A DNA stretch of 64,000 bases, from contig OZ231128.1 in assembly GCA_965153355.1 (NCBI GenBank), positions 5,828,001 to 5,892,000 on the forward strand, read 5' to 3'. The stretch is from Flaccisagitta enflata. Lineage: Eukaryota > Chaetognatha > Sagittoidea > Aphragmophora. A program made the position numbers and the translations under genes. Shown piece by piece: positions 1-13,400 of the stretch. The notes beneath the pieces are model-generated. The model was not told where the DNA came from. It worked only from the letters and a program-made list of their open reading frames with translations, and did no database searches. Numbering within the stretch: the first letter of the stretch is position 1; every line of letters begins with the position of its first letter.

Positions 1-162
1 AAACACAATTTAACACTAAACCTTAACTACATAGTTTTATTACTATATGGGGAAGAAAATCATGGATATAAAAATGTGACGCGACGCATCACGGGGAAGA
101 ATATCAAAGGCAGGCGGGGGGGGGGGGGGAAATCAAAAGCCACACAAGAATTTATACCCCTG
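1..162 (-). mobile_element. hAT-like MITE, truncated by window edge
   Basis: Matches the right-hand part of the intact copy at 33174-33473: AACACAAT, TTTTATTACTATATGGGG, a GCGACGC block, a poly-G run at 115-130 and the terminal CCCCTG at 157-162. The poly-G run next to the terminus is a shared feature of this family. Confidence 0.7.
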
Positions 163-268
163 TTATAATAGATAGTATACATTCCAGTTTTCCTCCCCTT
201 CTACCTTGAGATGCAGTCAGGGCACTTTATGACATTAAGTATATACTCCACCCATTTCCATATTCAAG

Positions 269-549
269 ATGCGTCATGTCTCCAATCATCGACTCCAAGT
301 TGACGTGGACTTGGAGCGATTGTTCGATGGCCGACGGAGACTACGCCTTCGACGCTCAACTTCATCGATGTCTCGTCGACCGGAAGCGTCTCGACTCGTT
401 CGTCGACGCGGAACACTTGATGAAGGCCGAATGCGGCAATGGGAAGATCGACGCGGGGGAGCAATGCGAGAACATGGCCTCGGGATGCTGCACCGATAAA
501 TGCCTGCTCAAAGCCGGGGCCCAATGTTACGAGGGACCTTGTTGTGAAA
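269..549 (+). CDS. ADAM exon A: end of protease, start of disintegrin domain
   Basis: The exon follows a cattattcaag acceptor and ends at GAAA|gtaaat (phase 1). It reads [10 protein letters not shown], then a WSDCS motif, CLVDRK, and [12 protein letters not shown]...CCTDKC...[16 protein letters not shown] matches the Met-turn region that follows the zinc site in M12B proteases, and the W-S-x-C-S and C-L spacing is that of the last protease helix. The disintegrin start lacks the usual DCG after the second cysteine, so a calcium-binding turn may be altered. The exon is 281 nt; the frame starts with one base carried over from the missing upstream exon. Confidence 0.8.
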
Positions 550-810
550 GTAAATTATAGGGCAACCTCACAATATATTTGTGTGCAGAGACAAAATTGT
601 GTAATCTTACCAAAAGAACCGACGAACCGACTGCTACAATTATTCGTATCGGATATTTTCAAAGAGGAATTTTCTCTCTATTTATGTGGTCGGCGTGATC
701 GCGTGAATGATTCTATGGAGCTGTGAACCAACTCATATCTGAAATCTTTCAAACTAATATTTCTTTTACTTTGACTGTCTGTCTGTCTGTCTGTTCTATC
801 TGTCTGTCTA

Positions 811-892
<82 letters not shown>

Positions 893-989
893 TCTGTCTC
901 TGTATCTGTCTGTCTGTCTGTCTCTCTCTGTCTCTGTCTGTCTGTCTGTATGTCTGTCTCTGTCTCTGTCTCTGTCTGTGTGTGTGTGT

Positions 990-1064
<75 letters not shown>

Positions 1065-3518
1065 GACTGCATGCTGAAGAAACGCGGCTCAGTATGTGGT
1101 GAGAAAAAAGTGGATGATTGCGACGAAGACGACGTTTGTGATGGGAAATCACAACAGTGCGACGTCAGACACAAACCCAATGGAACACCCTGCAAGGTGA
1201 GCGAGACAGCAAGTCACTGTATTGTAACAAAGCCGCATGATACACGACCATATATGAGTCAAGGCGAGCAAGACAGCAAGTCGCTGTATTGTAACTAGGC
1301 CAATAAGGTCATGATATACGACCAAATGTCGACGATGAGCGAATACATCAGTGATCAGTCCGTTGATCTATCTGTTCAACAATCAAAGTAAAGCAGCATT
1401 TTAAATATAGGCTGCATTTTTTTATTCCCTTTTAGGGCAGCGGCCCCGGAGGAATAGATGACCTATGATTTCTCACAGGACAATTTTCTCTAGTTTTGGG
1501 TTCCTAGTTTTCAGTTTCTGGTTTCCGTTTTCGAGCTTCAGAAAATCGTCCTGTGTAGAATCATAAATTAACTTCCCCTCCCACAGTCTCATATAAACTT
1601 AGGGGCATTGGGTACCGCTGACCATATAACGCTTTTGCGACATTTTTCGTTTGCGTGTTCGTTATGTGCGCAATATTTTCTCTAATGACTACAAGGCCGA
1701 GTCGGCCCATGTACGGCATGTACGTAAACGACGGCTGTAGACGGACTGCCTGATATGACTTCATATGTAGTCTTTGGTAAACATGACAAGGCCAACACCT
1801 CTAAGTCGAGTGCGGTTGTCAAGACAAAAAGACAAAATGTGAAATGACATGAAATGACGTAAAACGGCAAAAAAAAAAAATAAAAGCTAAGCGTGACGGA
1901 CCGACAAACGTACTGATCAACAGACGGACCGACAGACGGACAGAGTGGGTCATAGAGTCGCGTGCACGCGACTAAAAAACTTCTCTCCCCTTAGCCACCA
2001 GTATTCGGCGAAAGCAGATTGTTTGATAGATTTTGGTTATGTGTGATCATGTGATTACTCAGTGATCAATGAGTTCAGTTAGAAAAAAAATTTTGCTTTT
2101 CCATTTAGACAAAAGAGGGCGAATCGGCCTTTTGTTACCGGGGTAAGTATCGATGATCATGCTTGGGCTTGATTGGTCATTGATGATGATGTCGATGAAT
2201 CACGATGAAGATGATGATGAATTATGATGATGATGATGAATCATGATGATGATGAAAAACGTTGATAACGACATTCTTAATTCAACGATTTTAACCAATG
2301 GCGTTGCTGCAAAGAAAAAAAACAAGCCCAAGAGGGCAACAGTCGCGTGCCTCTGGAAATGACAAACAAAATGTTAAAAAATGTTAAGAAATGTTAAAAT
2401 AAGTTGAAAAATGTTAAAAAGATGTAAAAAGATGTAAAAAAATGTAAAAAGATGTTAAAAAATCTTAAAAGGTCAAAAAATATTTAAAAAAATCTTATAA
2501 TGCCAAAAAATGTCAAATGTTAAAAGTTGTTAAAGAATGTTAAAAAAGCTGAAAAATCTTAAAAAATGACGAAAAATGACGAAAATTTAAAAATGTAACG
2601 GGACCGATGGACCGACCAACCCACAGACCAAGGTGTAGAGTCGCGTGCACCCGACTAAAAAATTCTATAAAATTTGCGCTTCAAAGACAAGAGGAACCTT
2701 CTGCTGGGGATTTTTATAGTTTACCTAATGAATAAAGGAAGAGATTTCTATAAGACATCAATCTGTCGAGACCAACGTTCCCAAAAAAGCCAGACAGCCA
2801 AGAATACTGAAATTTAATTAGCTTATTTTATCAGCAAGCCTCGCTTATAATTTAACAGGTGAAACTGAATTTTGGGAAAAAAGGGAAAATTCTGATCGAC
2901 ATATTTACGATAGTGGTGAAACTGCTCATGATGAATTAGATTGATATTGCGGATGATGACAATGACACAGGGGTGTATATAGTTGCACGACCTTTGATTT
3001 CTTTCCCCCTTGGTCCTTTGATTTTCTTCCCCGCGGGGTCAAACTACATTTGATTTTCTTCCTCATATACACCCTATATAGTAATATTTTGGTTTAAATA
3101 GTATGAAATAGTGTTGTGGTGACTAAATATTACATTTTAATACTGCCAAAAGTGTAATATCTTCTATATTTTTCTGTTTTTTTCCTGTTTCTGATTTTCT
3201 TCCCCATTTCCAAATCCTTTGATTTTATTCCCCCCCTGCCGGGGAGGGGGGGGGGGGAATATGCAACTATATACAGGCCTGCAATGACATCGGTTTCCAA
3301 AATTATATGTTCTTTTTTCTATTGCTTTGCGACGAAGGCGGATGTCGATCTCAGACCAACGGATGTCAGGACGTCTTCGGCCCTGACTGGGAAGTCGATT
3401 TGAACATGATGAAGGAACCTTTGAAAGCCAACGGGGGCAAACCTGCCGTCATCAACGGATGCAGAGCCAAACCGTGCGAATACGCCAAATCCAATAGATG
3501 GTATGGAAGACTGTTTTT

Positions 3519-3612
<94 letters not shown>

Positions 3613-3710
3613 GGGTAATGTTGCTGTTCAACTTCAATTAAATTTGTGGTTGTTGTTGTTGTTGTTGTTGGTGTTGTTGTTGTTGTTGTTGTTGTTGTTG
3701 GTGATGGTTT

Positions 3711-3792
<82 letters not shown>

Positions 3793-4660
3793 ATTGTTGT
3801 TGTAGATGTCAAATCTTTTTTCTTATTCTTTTCCCTATTCTTTCTTTTTCATTTTTTTCTACCTCTTCCTCTTCCCTACCTCCCCAGTCTCCATATTCAA
3901 TATCACTAATCACTTCCCGAAAGTGTTGTAATGTAATTTAGTGTATTTCAGCAAGAGCCTCGTTGCTAAAAACAGCAGAACACGCATTTAAGCTATTACC
4001 GTAAAAGGCTTTAAAAATCCGTAGATTTGTTTTCATTGAGGTCCATTGTGATTATACGGTTAAACCCTGCTCTAACGGACCCGCCACCAACAGAATTCCG
4101 CCTATAACAGATACAAATTCATGATCCCTTCAAGTTAATTTCTTTATCTCCTTTGTTGGCAATAACAGAAGTCCGCCTATAACAATAAAAAATTGTTGGT
4201 CCCCTGAAATCCGTAAGATCGGGGTTCAACTGTATCCTCATTCCACAGGAGCACTCGTTCGATCCTGACCAAGGCGATGGAGCCGTGTCCCGACGTAGAA
4301 TCGACTGCTTGCGGGGCGCTCATTTGCCGACCAAAAAAGAAGTCAAAGACAACTTCCTCTTCGAAGTTGTCGTCGTTGTTTTTCCGTATGGCAGATGCCG
4401 TTTGGAGAAGGAACAGCTTATCGGCAGACAATCCAGGAAGTGGAATCAAGGACGAAAACGACGACGATGAAAACGACGATGATGAAGCTGAAGACGACGA
4501 GGAAGAAGAAAAAGAAGAAAAGGATCGTGACGATGATGACGTAGAAAGGAAGAGAGGACAAAAAGCGCTCCATTGGAACAAAGACGACGCCACTGAGAGC
4601 AAAAGCGCCTTACCACGGGAGGCTGACCAGGCGCTGGGTTCCCCCTCGTCGATATCGTCG

Positions 4661-4696
<36 letters not shown>

Positions 4697-4855
4697 AGGT
4701 CGTCTTTAACCAAAGACGAGGTGGAGTTGGTGGACGACTTTCACGACGTGATGAAGCGTCGATTCGGCGATGCGAAATGGATGAGAATGTTGAAGAAGTC
4801 GGGATTGATCAGCGAAACGGAAGCGATGGCGCTGAGACAAGGTTGCTGCCTTGGA

Positions 4856-4910
<55 letters not shown>

Positions 4911-7900
4911 TCGGGATTGATCAGTGAAACGGAAGCGATGGCGCTGAGACAAGGTTGCTGCTGTTGATAATGAGAAAAAGATAAAAAAGAAGTAGAGGAA
5001 GAAGAGGAGTAAGAAGAAAAGGAAAAGGAAGAAAAAGAAAAGGAAGAAAAAGAAAAAGAAAACGAAAAAAAGAAGAAGAAGAAAGAGAAAAAGATAAAGA
5101 ATACAAAATAGAACAAGGCCAAGTGAAGGCCAATAAGTGCGCCTCGCTTGATTAAGAATTTGTGAATGAACGTTTTTAATGAATGGATGAATGGATGAAT
5201 GAATGAATGAATGAATGTATGAATGAATGAATGAATGAATGAATGAATAAATGAATGAATGAATGAATGAAAATGAATGTGGTAAGGCATGAAAGGTGAT
5301 AGGGATGAAGAAATACGTCAGAATGAGCCGTTTTGTGCATTTCAAACGTTTGCGTGACCGACCGACCGACCGACCGACCAACCGACCGACGGACATGACC
5401 TCTTATAGAAGTGCGAGGACGCACTTAAACAGAAGAAGAAAGAAGCAAAAGCAGGAGAAATATTGAAGATGAAGAAGAAGAAGAAGAAAAAGAAAAAGAA
5501 AAAGAGGAGAATGGAGAAGAAAAGGAAGAAGAAAAAGAAGAAGAAGAAAAAGAAGAAGAAGAAGAAGAAGAAGAAGAAGAAGAAGAAGAAGAAGAAGAAG
5601 AAGAAGAAGAAGAAGAAGAAGAAGAAGAAGATAAAAAATTTGATAATTATTATGATGATGATGAAGGTGATGAACTTGAAGCACGAAACACTATGATGAT
5701 CGATGAGTGATGACGATACCCAATATTTGATATTTCAGCGGAATCCCACAAAAAGATGGAGATTTTGCGTCAATACTCGAAGAAATTCGTTTTGAATATT
5801 TACAAGGGCCAACCTGAGAAACTAGTTTACTTTCCATTGCACAAAAATAATCCTGGCTTGGCACCTTCAGGTAAACTCGTTTATTAGTTTTTCATATTTT
5901 TAGTCGCGTGCTACGTGACTCTACACCCCGCTTTGTCGGTCTGTCCGTCGGTCCGTCCATCACACTACTTTTTTGTTTGTTTTTTTTTTGCGGTTTTTGG
6001 CCTCACTACTTCTGCCCAAATGATCTGGTGACCTTAATTACAGCCCCTACCCACCCGCACGAGACTGGGGTAGCCGTGTATCCGGTCTTGTTTTTCTGTA
6101 ATTGAACCATTATCAAAAATTAATTTATAAGATTTTTCTCACTCTGATATACCCTAATCGATCAATTCACATTTATCTCATGTGCGAAAGGCTTGATGTA
6201 GCCGCCGGATCATGAAGTGCTTTCTCAATTCATTCATTGACAGGGGTGCATATAGTTCCATTACCTTTGATTAATATCCCCCCCCCTGCCTTTGATTTTC
6301 TTTTTCGCGACTTATCATGTTGTGTTACCAAATAATGATTTTCTTCCCTATAATAAAACAATAAAACAGTGTGTTTAAGGTTTAAATAATGTTTTACTAA
6401 TTTGATTTTTTGATTTGGCACTGCCAAAAGTTATATTTTCCCCAAATTTTCTTTTTTGGGCAGCGGCCCTGAAGGGGAGGAAGTCCTGTAGACCACAGGG
6501 GGACTTTTCTTCGTATGTCTGTCCATCCATCCGTCCGTTTGTCCAAGGGACGTAGGACAAGGGCATGCCGGGCATGCCATGGCATGCCCTGTTGTCGGGA
6601 CACTAAAGTTGTCGGGACACGAATATCTTCAAGAAAAAAAAGAAGGGAGATAAAAGAGAAGGAAGAAAAAAAAGAAGGAGAAATGAAAGAAAAGGTAAAA
6701 AGAAGGAAAGAAGAAAGAAAAGGTAAAAGAATGCTGACCAAGAGCGAGAAAGAGGCAGAGAGACAGAGTAACAGACAGACAGACAGAAAAACAGATGGAC
6801 AGAGGAATTGAAATTATCAAGTTGAAAAAAAAATGTTTAAATAAATCGTAAGTGAAAGGAGGAAGAAAGAAAAAAAGAGGAAAGAAAGAACTGAAATAAT
6901 TGCATTTTCATGGTGGCAAACTAGCCATAAATTTTGTTGAAGAAAACCAAATGGATGCCATAATTGATGAATTTGCTGAAAAGATAACGCATGAAAATTT
7001 TTTTTATCATAATTTTTCATCCATGTGCGTATAATTTTGATTTCCTCCCTGGGATTTTTATTACCAGTTTAAAGTAAAGTTTTGGTTTAACTAGTATGAA
7101 ATTGTATTATAGTACTGCAAAAATATTAATTCTTTTTAATTCTATCATTTTTGTTTTTCTACTTTATGGTTTTCAAACCCTAAGGGGAAGGGGGGGGGGG
7201 GTAATTTGTGATTAGATTGCAAGACCTGTAATTTTATCATTTCAAAAATTGTCATAAAATATTATTCAAAAAAAGAATTCATGAAGCAATCAAAATTTTC
7301 CAAAAAATATTTCTTCCTTAAACGCAATTCATGAAGCAAGCAAAAGTTTATCAACAATTACTCTGTTTTACAGTTTATGACAAAAAACTACAACTTAGTT
7401 TCTGTTGGGACACTAAATTTGTCGGACACTAATTAGGGGTGGCATGCCCTACGCCCCTGGTTTGTCCGTCTGCCCCCCCTAGCCCTCTCAGGCTTGAAAT
7501 CTGCCCCATAAGGCCTGAAATCTGCCCTGTCAGGCCTGAAATTTACCCTCGCAGGCTTGAAATCTGCCCTCTAAAGCCTTGAATCTGCCCTCTTAGGCCT
7601 TTAATCTGCCTTCTCAGGCCTGAAATCTGCCCTCTCAGGCCTTAAATTTGCCCTCTCAGGCCTCAAATCTGCCCTTTCAGGCCTGAAATCTGCCCTCTCA
7701 AGCCTTGAATCTGTCCTCTCACTTGAAAAAAGTTCCCCTGTGTTCTACAGGACTTTGTCCCGTTCGGGGCCTCTGCTCTGCTTCCTCTCACTCCAATTCA
7801 TAATCATGCAAAGCAGGGCAACGGGTATCGCTGACCACATATTGCCCTTGAGCGACCTGTTTCTCTTGTTGGGCAGCGGCCCCGAAGGGGACGAAGTCCT

Positions 7901-10258
7901 GTAGAACACAGGGGGACTTTCGTTTGTCCGTTCGTCCGTTTGTCCGTTTGTCCGTTTGTCCATTTGTCCCCCCCTCCATCAGACCCCTCAGGCCTCAAAT
8001 CCAGCCTGTCAGGCCTCAAATCCGGCCTCTCAGGCCTCAAATTAGACCTCTCAGGCCTTAAATCTGGACTCTCAGGCCTTAAATCTGACCTTTCAGGCCT
8101 CAAATCTAGCCTCTCAGACCTCTAATCTGGCCTCTCAGGCCTCTAATCTGGCCTCTCAGGCCTCTCAGGCCTCTAATCTGGCCTCTCAGGCCTCAAATCT
8201 GGCCTCCCAGGCTTCAAATCTGGCCTCTCAAGCCTCAAATTCAGCCTCTAGCCTAAAATTAGGCCTCTCAAGCCTCAAATAAGCTATCCGATCCTCAAGT
8301 CAGTTCTCTATGGCCTTTCAAGCCTTGATTCAGCTCTGTCATGCCCATTCAAGCCCCCAATTGGCTTTCTGGCCTTACATTAGCCCTCTTAGACCTGAAT
8401 TCACCCCAAACGGACGGACGGACGGATGGACGGACGAACGAAAGTCCCCCTGTGTTCTACAGGACTTTGTCCCCTTCGGGGCCGCTGCCCTGCTTACCCT
8501 CACTCAAATTCACAATCATGCAGAGCAGGGCAATGGGTATCGCTGACCACATATTGCCCTTGGGCGACCTGTTTTTCTCCTTCCTTTTCTCCAAACCCTT
8601 TGATTAATTCCCCCTCCCCCACGGGGGGGGGGGATGTGGGACTATATACAGGCCTGTTCATTTATTAGCGCAATGATCATTTTGCATGTCTTAAGTCACT
8701 CATTTGTGCACCGATCACATCTCATGTGAGCCTTGCCCTCACATAGGGACAGGGTCAGTTCTTTAAAAAAATGATATACTCTAATTTATTGCACAAATGT
8801 ACTACAATAGTAGTTTTTTTTTCATAAGTAGAGGTCTGAATTGGAAAATTTAACCATGTTGGCAACACTACAGGCTTCCTTTAGCAATGAAATAATCCCT
8901 ACAGGAAGCTTATGTTGTTGCCGACAAGGTATCTTGTTTGATTTCATACCCCAACTTGTGAGCCCAAGAATAACAATGTTAACTTATAATAAAGCTCATC
9001 TTACTCAATTCCCGACCACCCTATTGAGCACGACCACCTTTTCTTTGCCAGGGTCGCCATGTGGCAAAGGCAAATTGTGCCACAATGGAAAATGCATTTC
9101 TCCGGAACAATTCGCTAAAGCGACCTATGATCCTGCCTCAGAGGAACTTGAACAGATTAAAGAAGTCATTAAATGTAAGACTGAATGATCCTACCTCAGA
9201 GGAACTTGAACAAATTAAAGAAGTCATTAAATGTAAGACTGAATGATCCTACCTCAGAGGAACTTGAACAGATTAAAGAAGTCATTAAATGTAAGATTGA
9301 ATGATCCTACCTCAGAGGAACTTGAACAGATTAAAGAAGTCATTAAATGTAAGACTGAATGATCCTACCTCAGAGGAACTTGAACAGATTAAAGAAGTCA
9401 TTAAATGTAAGATTGAATGATCCTACCTCAGAGGAACTTGAACAGACTAAAGAAGTCATTAAATGTAACACTGAATGATCCTACCTCAGAGGAACTTGAA
9501 CAGATAAAAGAAATCATTTCATGTAAGATTGAATGATCCTACCTCAGAGGAACTAGAACAGATTAAAGAAGTCATTAAATGTAAGACTGAATGATCCTGC
9601 CTCAGAAGAACTTGAACAGATTAAAGAAATCATTTCATGTAAGATTGAATGGCTTGCTACGTTAAAGTTGCATGCGCTGCAAGGCCCAGGGCGCTGTCCG
9701 TCCATAGACGCACCTCTTTAACTGGTCGTGTCCGTCCGTTCGTCGGCTGGTTGGTCGGTACAAAAACGTTTGACGTTCCACACGGCGAACCTTTTGACCT
9801 ACTTGGCCTTGTTAAGATGCGTCCTTGCATCTCTACATAAGAGGGTCTGCCCGTCGGTTGGTCCATCGGTCCGTCTGTATGCCTGTACGCCTGTGCAAAA
9901 AAAAAAAAAAAAAAAAAAAAACAGTAAGGAGGCATTGTTGCCCAATCGGGCTTGTCCCATAAAGAGTAATGCCGATTGATCTTGGTCGTTTACCCATTCT
10001 TGTTCATTTCTTTTTGTTTCCTTGACAATAATGATCAAACTAATGATTATCCTCAGTGCCGTGTGAGGAGACCTCGTCAAGCGAGGTCGTTCTAGTTGTC
10101 CTCGCTGTTCTTCTCGCGACTTTTGGTATTATCCTCATCATCTTTCTTCTCCGCATGGGTAATCAGTGAACGATGGTAATAATGATGCAAGATGATGATG
10201 ATGATGATGATGATGCATGGCGAAGATGATGATGACGTTGCATAACGATGAACATGAA

Positions 10259-10302
<44 letters not shown>

Positions 10303-10311
10303 CGTTGCATA

Positions 10312-10405
<94 letters not shown>

Positions 10406-13400
10406 GGATGACGTTGTATAATGATGATGATGATGGCAAATGACAATGAAGCTTTCGTTGTTGCTTTGTTGTTGGCCGTGGAAGTTTTGTTGTCATCATT
10501 CTTTTCTTTTCTTAGAAGTCGCGGACACGCGACTCTACGCCTTGCTATGTCGGTCGGTCGATCCGTCCGTTCGTCCATAACATTCTTAAATCACCATTAA
10601 GTCTTTTTTTTTGTGTGTGTGTGTGTAGTTTTAAGTAAGTCTGAGTGTTGTACTGTTGTCCTGTGCTCTGTAGTGCCGAGTTCTGTACTGTACACTGTAG
10701 TGCCGAGTTCTGCCTCTGCCCAACCGTCCGCGATATTTGCCCTGTTTTGGGCTAGTTATTCTTCTGTTTCTTTTCCCACGTTTTATTAGTTGTAGACACG
10801 CAACTCTATAAGAGGCTTTGTCCTTCCGTCTGTTGGTCCGTCCGTCCGTCCATCCATTGGTCCGTTCGTCAGCACGAGTCGAAAAGCGGGAAAATGAGTG
10901 TTTTAGAAGTTTTTCGTGTATGTGTCTGTGTTGGGAAGGGGGTTGGGTGGGGCGATGGGTGTGGATGGGGGTTGGCCGCTCCTGCCCACCCGTCCGCAAC
11001 GATATTGTGACCCCGCGTCACTTCTTACCTTCTTATTTCAGCTAAACGTTTATTTGCCATGAAATGTGCAACAAAAAGTATCTCACAAAAAACTTTAGGA
11101 AAATGTTAGTGAAAAATCAACATATAAAAGTAACAAGGCCAACACCTTACAGTCGCGTGCGGTTGTTAAGACTATTAGACCAAAAGACTAAAAGACTAAA
11201 AGACTAAAAGACCAAAAGATTTAGAGACTAAATGTTAATTGACTTGAATTAACTTTAAATAAATAAAATGACTTAAAATGAGTTAAAATGACGTAAAACG
11301 ACGAAAAAAAGCTAAGGGTTACCGACAGACAGACGGACCGACCGACCGACAGACGGACAGAGTGGGTTGTAGAGTCGCGTGCACGCGACTTAAAACATTC
11401 AAAAGCTACTCATTTCTGTATAGTATATGCTTCCACTCATATACTTACATATCCAATTTTAGGTACGACCTGGATTTAGTGGTCACTGAAATTCGAAACC
11501 ATATATCAAAACCATGTATCATTCTAACTGTTCATTTGTTTACTATTCCGGTCTCGCGAACAAGGACGACCCTCAAAAAGCGCCAAAGTGACGACGAAAA
11601 TTGACGATAAAAAAAAGAACAACGAAGAAGGCGATCAAAAACAAAATCAGGGGATCCTTAAAAATGATACAAAGACGACTGTTGGCCGGGGTAAATGCAA
11701 CGAACAGAGATGCCGATTCTTGGTAGCAGAGTAGCAATGCTACAGAACGCGGCAGGAAAAGCCCAAAGTGCGGCAGGATATAGAAGAAGGGAAAGAAGGG
11801 AAAGGAAGAAGGGAAGAAAGACAGAAAGGAAAAAAGACAGAAAGTAGGGAAGAACGGCGGATCTTACCTATTGTACAATACACTGCATATTGGAAAACCT
11901 GTTCCGGGGTATGAAATGCAAATTGATAGAGGGCAAAGATGCACTTGAGAAGCGCGACAGCTTTTTAGAGAAGAATTATGCTACGCGGCAGCTTGCGGAA
12001 TCTGCACCTCTGGCAATGATTTCAATTTAGTCTCTTTCCCGGACCAATTGGGCGCGGGCTCAATGCTTCTTTCAAGGCTCACCGTAGTTTTTTGGCAGCG
12101 GCCCCGGAGGGGTCAATGACCTATGGTTCCACACAGGGCAATTTTTCTGATCCAATGTCTTCGTCCCCCCCCAGCCTCAAATCAGGCCTCTCAGACCCCG
12201 AATCAGGCCTTTCAGACTACAAATCAGACCTCTCGGATCCCAAATCAGGCCTCTCAGCCCCCAAATCAGGTTCTCAGACCTCTTATCAGGCCTCTTAGGC
12301 CCCAACTCAGGCCTCCCAGACCTCTTATCAGGCTTCTCACACCCCAAATCAGGCCTCTCAGACCCCAAATCAGGCCTCTCAGACCCCAAATCAGGCCTCT
12401 CAGATTAGAAATCAGGCCTCTCGGATCCAAATCAGGCCTCTCAGCCCACAAATCAGGCCTCTCAGACCTCTTATCAGGCCTCTTAGGCCCCAACTCAGGC
12501 CTCCCAGACCTCTTATCAGGCTTCTCAGACCCCAAATCAGGCTTCTCAGACCCCAAATCAGGCCTGTCACACCCCAAATAAGACCTTATGGACCCCAGAT
12601 CAGGCCTCTCAGACCCCAGATCATGCCCCTTAGACCCAAAATCAAGTCTCATATCAGGCTTATTAGAACCTAAAACAGGCTACTCATGAGCTCCAAATAC
12701 ACATTAACAGGTCGCCCAAAGGCAATATGTGGCCAGCGATACCTGTTGCCCTGCTTTACATGACTGTGAATTGGAGTGAGAGGAAGCAGGGCAGCAGCCC
12801 TGAAGAGGACAAAGTCCTGTAGAACACAGGGGACTTTCGTTCGTCCGTCCATTCGTTCATTCTTTTGTTTGTCCCCTCCCCAGGCCCTCTCAGGCCTGAA
12901 ATCTGCCCTCTCAGGCCTTGAATCTGTCCTCTCAGGCCTGAAATCTGCCCTCCCAGGCCTTGAATCTGCCCTCCCAGGCCTTGAATCTGCCCCGTCAGTC
13001 CTGATATCTGCCCTCTCAGACCTGAAATCTGCCCCCTCAGTCCTGAAATCTGCCCTCTCAGGCCTGAATCTGCCCTCTCAGGCCTGAAATCTGCCCTCTG
13101 AGAGGTGTCCTGTGTTCTACAGGATTTCGTCCCCTTCGGGGCCGCTGCCCAAAAACTAAAAACAAAATTGCCCTGTGTGGAATCATAGGTCATTGACCCC
13201 TCTGGGGCCACTGCCCCATTACCTTAACACCACAATACCTAATGATATCAATGGGGCATCGGGAACCGCTGACCATAATGACGCTTGAGCGGCCTGTTGG
13301 CTCTTTGTACTTGTCCGGTCCTAAGTGACAATCATTGGAAACATGACACGTGGAACAATATCCCTCACTATACCCACACTGAAATAAATGGAAGAGGACC

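Larger units (their letters stand above)
6241..8656 (+). mobile_element. hAT-like MITE interrupted by two GCAGCGGCC-family elements
   Basis: The left end CAGGGGTGCATATAG at 6241 and right end ACTATATACAGGCCTG at 8656 are those of the 314-bp family. Flanks TTCATTGA and TTCATTTA form a one-mismatch 8-bp duplication. The element breaks off at about 6455, where two GCAGCGGCC elements begin, and resumes near 8578 with the CTTTGATTAATTCCCC motif. This orders the insertions: MITE first, nested elements later. Confidence 0.75.
12090..13303 (-). mobile_element. GCAGCGGCC-family element with another nested inside
   Basis: Left half GGCAGCGGCCCCGGAGGGGT, CAATGACCTATGGTT, ACAGGGCAATTTT; right half AATTGCCCTGTGTGGAATCA, GGTCATTGACCCCTCTGGGG, then GGGAACCGCTGACC and GCGGCCTG. 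Between them lie a 21-bp array (12170-12660) and a complete element of the other subtype in opposite orientation (12707-13152). Confidence 0.7.

Noticed and set aside
3366-3909. Long poly-Cys, poly-Thr, poly-Gln, poly-Val and poly-Leu frames
   Set aside because: They are the six readings of the TTG microsatellite; the only coding part is ADAM exon D.
7470-8300. 21-bp repeats suggestive of a CRISPR array
   Set aside because: Units are contiguous without spacers, degenerate, and embedded in a dispersed eukaryotic transposable element.
12123-12652. Repetitive protein frames (IRPLRPQ, RPDLGSE) over the 21-bp array
   Set aside because: 21 is a multiple of 3, so arrays stay open in several frames by chance; different units carry different frames and no gene context exists.
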